Source: Lithodes maja
Taxonomy: Eukaryota; Arthropoda; Malacostraca; Decapoda; Lithodidae
Assembly (NCBI GenBank): GCA_037953745.1
Contig: JBAKBP010013155.1
Coordinates: 1 to 64,000, forward strand
Direction of reading: 5' to 3'
Length of the DNA stretch: 64,000 nucleotides
The translations under genes were made by a program, and so were the position numbers. Numbering within the stretch: the first letter of the stretch is position 1; the number at the start of each line of letters is the position of its first letter. The notes under the pieces are model-generated. The model searched no databases. It saw only the letters and a list, made by a program, of their open reading frames with translations, and had not been told where the DNA came from. Positions 55,613 through 64,000 of this stretch are shown piece after piece.

Positions 55613-57077
55613 TTCAATACAGACACCCGGTGATAAGATTGAAGATGACTTGTACGGTCGGTACGGAGATTGAAGAAGGCTTGTACGGTCACTGACGTCA
55701 GGCTAAAAGTGGCATATATAATAGGATTATGTTAAGGCAATTTTTTGTACTTCCCTCCATGTGGTTCCTTAAGACTTTTTTTCTCGCATTTAGAATATAC
55801 CAAGGATCCAAAATCTGTTGAGTTTGTTTTTGTTGCAATTTGTGTGAGGTTGACCACCATTTTTGGGTAAAATGCCTGTACTAATAACCCTGGTTGGCTC
55901 TAAAGGCCACACACTTGACCCTATCGGGGGAGCCCCGCGGAGCTGTGGGAGTATCCTGAGCTTTTGGTACACTGTATTGGCGCATAACTTTATGTAAAAT
56001 ACTATATAATCTAGATCATCAGTAGTTATACAGTTACTATGTGACTCCTTGGAAGACACTGAACCCACTTCCGACCCCTCCTCAGTATGTCTGGGCTGTG
56101 CCGAAGACAGTTCTATGTCTTCCGGCTCTTCCTGCACTTCTAAAAGTTCCGGCGGTTGTTGCCGCTGTTCTGACCCTTGACCATTTGTCGGCCACACTAA
56201 GGGACTGAGGAAGGAATGGTCTCCATATAATCACTTTCCTTTGAAGGAGGATGTAACAGAAGCTGGAGAGAAAGCAATGGTGATTCTCTACAATGGGAAA
56301 TCAAGTGACACCCTGGACTCCCTCCAATATCAACGGATTTGTGAGAAGGTGGCATCAAGCTCAACATATGTGCAGCCAACGATCTTACCACCAACAGCAG
56401 GAGCAACAAAGTATCACAGCCTGCGTGTGTACCTGCAAGTACAAGAATGGACCTTATCCGACAGACTAGGGATGGCAGAAGTGTGAGGGGGGGTTTGTGC
56501 CAGGTAAGACAACCCTTCCCCCCGCTCCTGAGAAACTTCTGCGGGTCATCAGGCGCAACTGCCAAGAAGACTGCAGCACCCTGAGATGCACATGCAAAAA
56601 GAACAATATCGAGTGTACACCAGCATGGGACACTGCAGGGGATCCAGCTGCACTAATTCAATACAGACACCCGGTGATAAGATTGAAGATGACTTGTACG
56701 GTCGGTACGGAGATTGAAGAAGGCTTGTACGGTCACTGACGTCAGGCTAAAAGTGGCATATATAATAGGATTATGTTAAGGCAATTTTTTGTACTTCCCT
56801 CCATGTGGTTCCTTAAGACTTTTTTTCTCGCATTTAGAATATACCAAGGATCCAAAATCTGTTGAGTTTGTTTTTTTTGCAATTTGTGTGAGGTTGACCA
56901 CCATTTTTGGGTAAAATGCCTGTACTAATAACCCTGGTTGGCTCTAAAGGCCACACACTTGACCCTATCGGGGGAGCCCCCGGCGGAGCTGTGGGAGTAT
57001 CCTGAGCTTTTGGTACACTGTATTGGCGCATAACTTTATGTAAAATACTGTATAATCTAGATCATCAGTAGTTATAC
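55197..57077 (+). repeat. Direct duplication of the PIN-type gene 3' end
   Basis: Unit 1 (55197-56031, 835 bp) and unit 2 (56240-57077, 838 bp) are almost identical. Both cover the last coding part (EDVTEAGEKAMVILYNGKSS to the Cys-rich tail) and 500 bp of 3' flank. They are separated by 208 bp of unrelated sequence. Differences are few: an R/F codon change, GCCCCGCGG versus GCCCCCGGCGG, and a T-run. In unit 2 the tail reads CTCKKNNIECTPAWD in frame, where unit 1 has lost one base. Confidence 0.92.
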
Positions 57078-57078
57078 T

Positions 57079-57300
57079 GATGGAGGCAGAGAGGGAAGAG
57101 AAACAAGGAGGTGGATTCAAATATACTGTGCTACTACACTAATATAGATGGAATAAACAGTAAAAAGGTAGAGTTAGATAATATATTAAGAAAAGATCAA
57201 CCACAGATAGTCTGTTTGACAGAGACAAAGCTGAACCAGGACTTTGACAGCAACATAGTGTTTAGTGAAGGATATAATATATGGAGAAATGATAGAAAGG
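57079..57300 (+). pseudogene. CR1-like endonuclease N-terminus, cut by LTR element
   Basis: The frame has ILCYYTNIDGINSKKVELDN, QIVCLTETKLNQ (metal-binding Glu) and FSEGYNIWRNDRKV. It then meets the LTR at 57301. This is a different CR1-like subfamily from the one at 11518. The remainder lies beyond the window, past the LTR element. Confidence 0.78.
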
Positions 57301-57743
57301 TGTGACGCATGTCGAGTATGAGCATGCTGTACAGAACGCCCAGTCAGGCCCCACTCTCGCTAGGATCGTCAGGGCAGGAACTTTGGCTGTAGTCTGTGTA
57401 GAGTTTCCTAACTTAGTTTATGTGAGCCGTTGTACTATAAGTATTATAAATATGTATTTTGTTTTCATCTGAGTCAACGAGTTCTATTTTATATCATTAG
57501 TTATAAGTATTGTGTGTGGGACTTATATGTAATGATGAGAGGAGAGAGAGAGAGATATTACGTAACGGGGACCAGTGAGTGCGCCACGCGGGCAGATAGG
57601 CCTAATTCCCTCCTCCCTCCTCCCTTCCTCCCTCTCAGCGCGTGGGAAGTTCTTTGTCGATCCCAGATTGAGAGAGAATATGACGTCATGATTGCCAGTG
57701 GGCGGTCCTTAAGTAGTTTGAGATATGCCGCTAGAGGGCCGAG

Positions 57744-57750
57744 TATAAAA
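57744..57750 (+). promoter_or_regulatory. Probable TATA box of the copy 2 LTR promoter
   Basis: TATAAAA in GAGTATAAAAAGAGAGG, the same position as in both copy 1 LTRs. The piggyBac-like insert lies about 630 bp downstream, so transcripts from here would have to cross it. Confidence 0.6.
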
Positions 57751-58377
57751 AGAGAGGTTCTTGCCACCATTTCTTCAGAACTCATCAGGCAAAGCGACTT
57801 CTCATATCCCTTGCAACTATCCATATTCTTCCGACTGATGTGAACTTTCTCTACTCTCTGAACAGCCTATCTTCTTCTCTTCTCGTCCCTGTTTAACCTC
57901 CATGACCCCTTTGGTGCAGATTTAGTCAGCCAAAGTATTATCGCTTGAGTTCTCACGAGATAAGTGCCTGTTAGATAGCCTATTTTTGGAAGGGTTAACT
58001 AGAATAGGATTGATTGATGTTTGTTGCACTCGTATATGCATTTCCCTGTGTGCGATTATTCATGTTCCTGTTTTCTGCTGGTTTAGGCAATGCTAGACTG
58101 GGATAGGGTTTCTGAGTTGTGATTTCCTATGAGTACTAGGTTGCGGTTGAACCAGTACAATTGCAACGGAGACGTGGAACGCCTAGGTGGTCTTTCTGAC
58201 TGTGTACCGTGGGAGTTTAGCACTGTGTTGCGAGTGAGGGCTTTTGCCTATGCCACCCAACACTGTGTTATCTCATTTGCTTGACTTTGAGAGGATCGCC
58301 AGGAGAGAACCAGATACTAGTGATCTGGATCTCTCAAGAGAGCATCCCGTCAATTACCGTAATTTGGCCGCACAGTC

Positions 58378-60386
58378 TTAACCCTTCGACCCCGGGTGGT
58401 ACACGTGTGTACCATTTTTTTTTGGCCCGAGGAACCCGGGTGGTACAACACTGTACCATTGCTTGCGTGTGTGCTTTCGAATGGCGCGCGTAAAAATTTC
58501 GCTCCGTGGTCACCAGGCGTCGCTAGGCGACGCCACCAGACAGCATGTACGCCACCAAAACAGTCTCTACCCTGCCGCCAACATGGATACTAGCCCAAAA
58601 AGTTATTCCCTTGTGTCCGATTCTACGCTCCCTTCGACGCCTGCCCATGTTCGTCGCGCCCTAACGCAAAGGCACGTACAAGATGCGTTGACTCCCGGAG
58701 GTATTGAGATAGCTTTGAGGAGTTATGAACGTGGTGAAGGCCAAAATAGTGTTGATGAGTTGGGTAGTGATAGCTCCGAGTCTTATCAGTCTCACTATAT
58801 TGAAGATTTTGACGATCTAGACGAAATCCATGAAAGATACGCCTTTTTTAGTGGATTTGACCATGACGATGAAAGTGATGATAGTGAGGCTGAGCGGGAG
58901 GCTGAGGTTGACCCGCCATTGTCTTCCTTATCTACCCACGCCACCCAAGTTGCCCCAGGCTCCCGCCATTCTTCCCCACCACCACCAGCACTCCCTAGGG
59001 TTGAGGACCCCCCACTTTCGGCCTATTTACCCACTCCTTCCCCACCTCGCCGACCTACACGCCGCCCACGCATCATTCGTTCCCCGCGAGATTATGAGGG
59101 GGGCTCTGAAGAAGAAGGGCACCTCACAGATGACTCTGGCCATGATTACCTGGGTCCACCGTCAGGGCAAGATGACAGCTCTGACGACAACGACGATGAC
59201 GACGACTTTATGGACATCGACGACCCTCAACCCAGACGCTTTGCCCAGGGCCGTCGTGCTCCTGGCCGCCCTGGCCGCCGGGCTGGCCGCCGGGCTGGGC
59301 CTGGGCGCCGTCGTGCTCCTGGCCGCCCTAGGGTGCGCGCCGCCAAAGTTCGTGGGCGTGCTGCCCCCGCTCTAGCTCCACAGAGGGCAGTGGCACAACC
59401 TGGGCGCCCCGTTCAGGACCGCCTGCAGTGTGCACAGTATGTAAATGTGCACAAGCACGGTTACCTGCCTCTGGAACGAGATGGAGTCACCATTAGCAGA
59501 AGGCGGTGCCATGTCTGCTGGAACAGCCAGGTGAGGCCGAGGAAGCACAAAAAGACCACCATGCAGTGTGTGGAGTGCCAGGTGTCACTATGTACTATAC
59601 CGTGCTTTGCTGAATACCACAGCAAGCAGGAGTACTAACTAATAATCATAGTGAAAGTACCAAAGACTGACAATATGTATGTATATAGGCAACAAGTGGA
59701 AATAAAACAATGTACAGGTGTATTGTGATAAAAAAATCATGTATTATGAAAACATATATAAATAAGTGAACAAAGACACAATAAATTGTATATAAAACGT
59801 TTACAAAGCATATAACTAAGTGAAAGTGACACATGACATAATATTAGATGGCCAAAGTATAATAAACACCTGTGATAACGAATAATCAGTGCCTAATATA
59901 ACAATAACCTACCTCAATTACTCATAAAAACTACGGTATCGAGTGAAAATGTGAAATATTTGTTACAATCATAGCCTAATAAACATATTTTATATAATTG
60001 GACTCCAAATAACTATAATAACATCACTATCAATACATAAAATCGCCTCCGGGAGGTAAAAGGTTTTGCGCGACGAGTGGCTAAGAAAACAGTAGGTTAG
60101 CCGAGCCGGGGCCTGGGCAAAGGCGACGCATCCGAACGCGGGATGATTTTCACGCATAAAAATCACTCCACTTCCCGCGCTCACCATTATGCAATCACTT
60201 GGGCTAGAGACCTCTACTCAACGGCATTCTACACATGAAGGTTTGTGCTACATTTTTCTGTTTTTTTTATAACTTTGTGTAATGTATTTCAGGAGTAACA
60301 TGTGAATCAACAGGGACCAAAATTCCTGAAAACCCCCGGACACAAAGTACAGTCACGATATTCCCTAGCCGGGGTCGGAGGGTTAA
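58378..60386 (+). mobile_element. Internally deleted piggyBac-like transposon
   Basis: TTAA at 58378-58381 and 60383-60386. The terminal repeats CCCTTCGACCCCGG and, inverted, CCCTCCGACCCCGG are the same as in the full element at 44079-48468. Body 2001 bp against 4382. Removing it with one TTAA gives CAGTCTTAAGGACCTCGC, exactly the LTR sequence at 38669 and 49381. It retains both ends needed for transposition in trans. Confidence 0.95.
58481..59638 (+). CDS. DDE-less piggyBac-like protein
   Basis: 385 residues from MARVKISLRGHQ. The N-terminal part matches the full transposase (AANMDTSPKSYSLVSDSTLP, HVRRALTQRH), with in-frame losses of about residues 130-212 and 256-368 of the long protein. 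The acidic region and the GRP-rich basic block (RRAPGRPGRRAGRRAGPG) are retained. After APALAPQ it jumps to RAVAQPGRPVQDR, dropping the entire catalytic domain, then keeps the Cys-rich end (CHVCW, CVECQ, CTIPC, H). No stop or frameshift. It cannot catalyse transposition. It keeps the parts expected to bind DNA, so a repressor-like or titrating role is possible, though untested. Confidence 0.85.
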   Translation: MARVKISLRGHQASLGDATRQHVRHQNSLYPAANMDTSPKSYSLVSDSTLPSTPAHVRRALTQRHVQDALTPGGIEIALRSYERGEGQNSVDELGSDSSESYQSHYIEDFDDLDEIHERYAFFSGFDHDDESDDSEAEREAEVDPPLSSLSTHATQVAPGSRHSSPPPPALPRVEDPPLSAYLPTPSPPRRPTRRPRIIRSPRDYEGGSEEEGHLTDDSGHDYLGPPSGQDDSSDDNDDDDDFMDIDDPQPRRFAQGRRAPGRPGRRAGRRAGPGRRRAPGRPRVRAAKVRGRAAPALAPQRAVAQPGRPVQDRLQCAQYVNVHKHGYLPLERDGVTISRRRCHVCWNSQVRPRKHKKTTMQCVECQVSLCTIPCFAEYHSKQEY

Positions 60387-61386
60387 GGACCTCGCTAGGC
60401 TACGAGCCGCTTGCTCAGCCATTGTCTCTTAACCTTAGATATCCCAGCTAGACTTTGCTCGACCAGCAGATACAGTATAGTATTGAAGCTTCTCCTTATG
60501 TATATTATTGTTTAAGCACTATTGATTTCATGTGTGGCACGCTTAGCTACTTCAGAGATTAGTGGCCCACGAGCACAATCTTAGTAGGCTATTGCCAGTG
60601 CATTGTCGGAGTACTTCTTCTTAATGTTTGCCATATCCTATTGCTTATTCTTATTCTTATAATTCTTCTTATGTCAATTTAAAGCCTTTAATTACCAGTG
60701 AGTTATTCATTAAATTGCTGTTCAAAATCCGATACTTACTTCTTATGAGTATTCGAGAAGCATCTAACTTATCAGAAGATTCCTTGCTTGATGCTCGAGG
60801 ACTATTGTTTAACGTAACGTAATAGTGCCGATCCGAAGTAGAGGGTGGAGGACTTCTTAAGTTCTTAGTTCAAGGGTGGATTACTTCGGCTTCGGCCAAC
60901 ACTATTCTTTAGTGTTGTAGTACTTTCTTCTTTGTTTGATTGTTGACCAGACTAGATAACTCCCGTCTAGTTATTAGTCTGTTGTGTGAAACGCTAGTAC
61001 CGAGTTCTTGTATACCCCGTTATAGCAGATAGAACTCTGGAGTGTAGTGGCGTTTTTTGTTCGGCTGGCAGTACTCTGGGGTTGGGATCGTGTGTTTCCG
61101 TTGTGGCAGCGAGCCATACTCGAGTCCTGTGTAAGAGCCCTAGTGTACCCGAGTGCCCGGTCGTAACAAATGGCGACCTTGCTTAGGATTTTGTGAACAG
61201 TATAATTTTTTGCAGAGTTGTACAACATTTGTTTGTTCGTACTTTAGCGTACATATTGAAGAATATTTTTTTTTTTTTGTAAGGCAATTAGGAGAGCATT
61301 TAAGAGACTCCAGTTAATTTAGTAATTAGTGCTTGCATAAGGGAGTTTAACACTTTTGTCTCGAGAATTTTTTGGTGAACTTCAGT

Positions 61387-64000
61387 ATGTCGGGCCCTAG
61401 TACTGACGAGGAGCGAGAGATGCTAAGTGAGGAGGTGCCGTTAGTAACTAGTGAGGAGGATGCTAGACTTTTTGTGAGTAAGCAGTACCATGTGACGGAG
61501 GAGAGGCTGACTGGGGTGAATGTTTATGGCTTGCGCCTGATAGCCCAGGTTTTGGGCAGATCCAATGTAGCAGCGATGTCCAAGGGGGAGCTGATTTCCT
61601 GGGTGTTGCGTGGGCGACATGGGGTTTCGGAGGAGAGGGCGTTTGGGGGGGTTCCTCCCCAGATCCCCTCTCACTCGACTCCCACAGTGCCGTCCACTCA
61701 GTTGCCGGAGGTTAGCACTCTCCCACAGAGGGATGAGCATTGGAAGATTGGAGTGCCCTCGGGCGGTGCGTATGGTGGTTCCCAGTTCTTGCCCCCCCTC
61801 CTTCAGTAGTGGCAGCTCCCTCTTCCGGCCTGTCTCCTGAGATGATATTTAAACTCGAGCTTGCTAAAATGGAGAATGAGGCTAGGAAGCAGGAGATGGA
61901 GAATGAGTCTAGGAGGCATGAGAAGGAGATGGAGGCTGAGTCTAGGAGGTATGCAATCGAGGCTGAGTCTAGGAGGTATGCGATTGAGGCTGAGTCTAGG
62001 AAGCAGGAGAATGAGACTAGGAGGCACGAGGATGAGACTAGGAGGCACGAGGCTGAGCTTAGATACGACTCCGAGAAATATTGTGCTCAGATAGACTTAG
62101 ATAAGACTCGTGCAGAGTCGACAGGGATTCGGATGGGCCGGGAGGGCCAAGTAAGAGAACAGTCCTTGTCTCACTTAGTCAAATTGGTGCCGGCATTTAG
62201 TGAAACTGAAGTCACAGAATTTTTTAATCGTTTTGAGAAGAAGTGTAGGGAGCATAATTGGCCTGAAGAGAAGTGGGCAGCTCTGGTCTCCTCAAGACTT
62301 ACGGGTAAGGGTCTGAAGGCTTATGATGCACTGCCTTTAGAGTCTTGCATTGACTACCCAGAATTGAAGAGAGCTGTCCTACGGGCATACGAGTTGCAAC
62401 CAGAAACATATCGATTGAAGTTTCGGGGTGTTACAAAGACTAGGGAGGCGACCTTTCTTGAGCATGCCCGGGACTTAAAAGATGCACTTACAAACTGGAC
62501 ACGTTCTGAGAAAGCTGAGACGGCCGAACAGTTGACGGAGCTGTTTCTGCTCGAGCAGTTTTATAAGTGTACAGGTGCAGAAATGACTTTAACTATTAAA
62601 GAAAAGAATCCAAAAACTCTACAGGAGGCAGCTGAGATGGCTGACCTCCGGCTATCATTAATTCGTGGGTGCGGGTCTGCCCAGCGTAGTGAGGCAGGTA
62701 ACAAGGGGCGTGACGCCCCACCCCCCCGAGTTAGTAATATATCTTATGCAAACAAGTACAAGAGTTATGATACCAAGACTGACCACAAGACTAGCACCGT
62801 CCCATTTAAGAAGGGGCCGGGCCCTTCCCAGTACCAAGGGAAGCCCAAAGGGGAGTTAGAGTGTTATCAATGTCATAAAAAGGGGCACTTTGCAAGAGTC
62901 TGTCCTAGCAAACCACCTACAGCAGCTGTGTCTTTGGCCTGCAACATTGGTGTGTCTCTGAAGCCTTCTGAGTTTGCCCGGGGCAGTTCGTCAGAGGCTG
63001 AGGCACAGCCAATGCAGAAGCACCTGGGAGGCTCGAACCCTGCTCAGGATGTTTTTTGCGACCATAGAGGACGGGGTTGCGTGATGTGGGCGGGGCGCAA
63101 GCATGGAGTAGAGGTCTTGCGTGATACAGGTGCTTCCCAGACTTTGATGAAAAACTTGACTGGCTACCCTATAAATGCGGCTCGGGTGGTGGTGGTGCAG
63201 GGTATTAATGCAACTCGGTCATACCCGCTGGTGCGGTTGGAGTTGGAGGTGGATGGTGTGGCACGTGAATTGGATGTTGGGATTGTGGAGAAACTGCCAG
63301 TGGAGGGCGTCGACCTTCTTCTCGGCAACGACTTTGCAATGCCCGCTTCTGAGGTTCTACCCTTAGTCGTTGCCGAGAGGCCGGCCGACGTGAGTAGGGA
63401 AGAGCGAGAGTGGGTCGAGCGGTGCCAGGCACAACCCATGGCGTGTGCTGTCACCCGAGCTCGGGCAGCTAAAGTGTCACAGCCTAGTCCTCCGTCTTCA
63501 GACCAGCAGAGGAACGATCAACAGGAGGAGGCTAAAGCTGGAGTTGGTTTTAAGAGTTTTGACTCGGCGGCTCTCCTGGGTGATTCAGTATTAGCACCAT
63601 TACTTAGTTCTGGAGTAGCCCCTGGGCCTGTCATCGAGAGTGACGAGGCTGGGCATGACGAGTCTCCACGACAGCAACGTTATGAACATCGAGAGAGACA
63701 GAGGGAGCAGCTCAGTATCGGGGAGGGTCATGCATTGCTCCGGGAGCAGTTAGATCGCTTGGCACCCTCAGATATACGTCGGTTGCAGCTGGAGGACCCT
63801 GAGCTCCAAACGTGTGCTAATGGAGCTGTGGAGCTCGACGAGGACGGTGATGCACAGCCGGGAGATTTTTTTTATTTAGATGGCATCCTGTATCGGCGTT
63901 TTCAAGACCCTAACCGTAGCTGGAAGATGGGGTCCGGGGTAGTGGACCAGTTGATGGTGCCGCGGGAGTGCAGGGATAGCCTACTGAGTTTGGCGCATGA
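61387..64000 (+). pseudogene. Gag-protease-integrase ORF, one frameshift, runs off the window
   Basis: ATG at 61387 (MSGPSTDEERE). Loss of one C near 61781 shifts the frame; the second frame is open from there to the window end. Features: an expanded coiled coil with ESRRYAIEA repeats (61930-62060), capsid (ETYRLKFRGV, LFLLEQFYKC), zinc knuckle CYQCHKKGHFARVC, protease LRDTGASQTLM (63120) and DLLLGNDF. After a roughly 240-codon spacer comes an integrase-type zinc domain start, DGILYRRF and VPRECRDSLLSLAHE (63870-64000). Protease is followed directly by integrase with no RT between, confirming the order inferred from copy 1. Confidence 0.87.

Larger units (their letters stand above)
57301..61168 (+). 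repeat. 5' LTR of copy 2, interrupted
   Basis: TGTGACGCATG at the start and GGTCGTAACA at the end. After removing the piggyBac-like insert it is about 1.86 kb, as in copy 1, with scattered substitutions and indels, so it belongs to an older or different sub-lineage than copy 1. Confidence 0.92.
57301..64000 (+). mobile_element. Gmr1-like Ty3/gypsy LTR retrotransposon, copy 2 (runs off the window)
   Basis: Plus-strand copy of the element at 37887-50439: 5' LTR (57301-61168, carrying a piggyBac-like insert), primer-site region, gag-protease and the start of integrase at the window edge. The 3' end is outside. It has the uninterrupted leader site that is occupied by piggyBac-like DNA in copy 1. 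Confidence 0.93.

Overview
This is animal nuclear DNA made almost entirely of transposable elements piled into one another. I see no rRNA, tRNA, CRISPR or operon structure and no convincing intact host gene. TTAGG-type pentamer runs, the mix of RTE-, CR1- and Jockey-like retrotransposons, a tRNA-derived SINE, a tyrosine-recombinase fragment and piggyBac-like elements fit an arthropod, most likely a decapod crustacean. That assignment is inference.

Layout. 1-2.3 kb holds no gene, only old repeats and a 24-bp hairpin. 2.3-9.3 kb has two RTE-like LINE copies (family A) in opposite orientation, the second split by a Jockey-like LINE; both A copies have clear target-site duplications. 10.4-21.5 kb is a CR1-like LINE (ORF1 plus EN-RT ORF2) broken by three insertions of a second RTE-like family (B) that carries a PHD-like finger. 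One B copy is a textbook twin-priming inversion. 22.8-33.5 kb has two more CR1-like 3' halves, an intact family-A RT reading frame, a split Jockey-like fragment and a third RTE-like RT (family C). 33.5-36.2 kb and 52.7-57.1 kb hold broken pieces of a large protein family with an XPG/FEN1-like (PIN) nuclease core and a cysteine-rich tail; I do not know its function. 36.4-37.7 kb is a DIRS-type tyrosine recombinase remnant.

The most informative part is 37.9-64 kb. Two copies of one Ty3/gypsy-like LTR retrotransposon lie in opposite orientations (37887-50439 on the minus strand; 57301 to the window end on the plus strand). Integrase sequence lies between protease and reverse transcriptase, with RNase H last: the Gmr1-like domain order. 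The first copy has almost identical LTRs yet a compressed, in-frame, catalytically dead pol. Each copy carries a piggyBac-like transposon at a different TTAA, and each supplies the empty site for the other. The copy in the first element encodes a complete DDD transposase. The copy in the second has lost exactly the catalytic domain but keeps an open frame joining its N-terminal region to its C-terminal zinc-binding domain.

At least nine further TTAA-flanked non-autonomous elements (about 480-1180 bp) are scattered through the window. Several interrupt other reading frames so cleanly that removing the element plus one TTAA restores the frame. TTAA-specific transposition has therefore been a main force shaping this locus.
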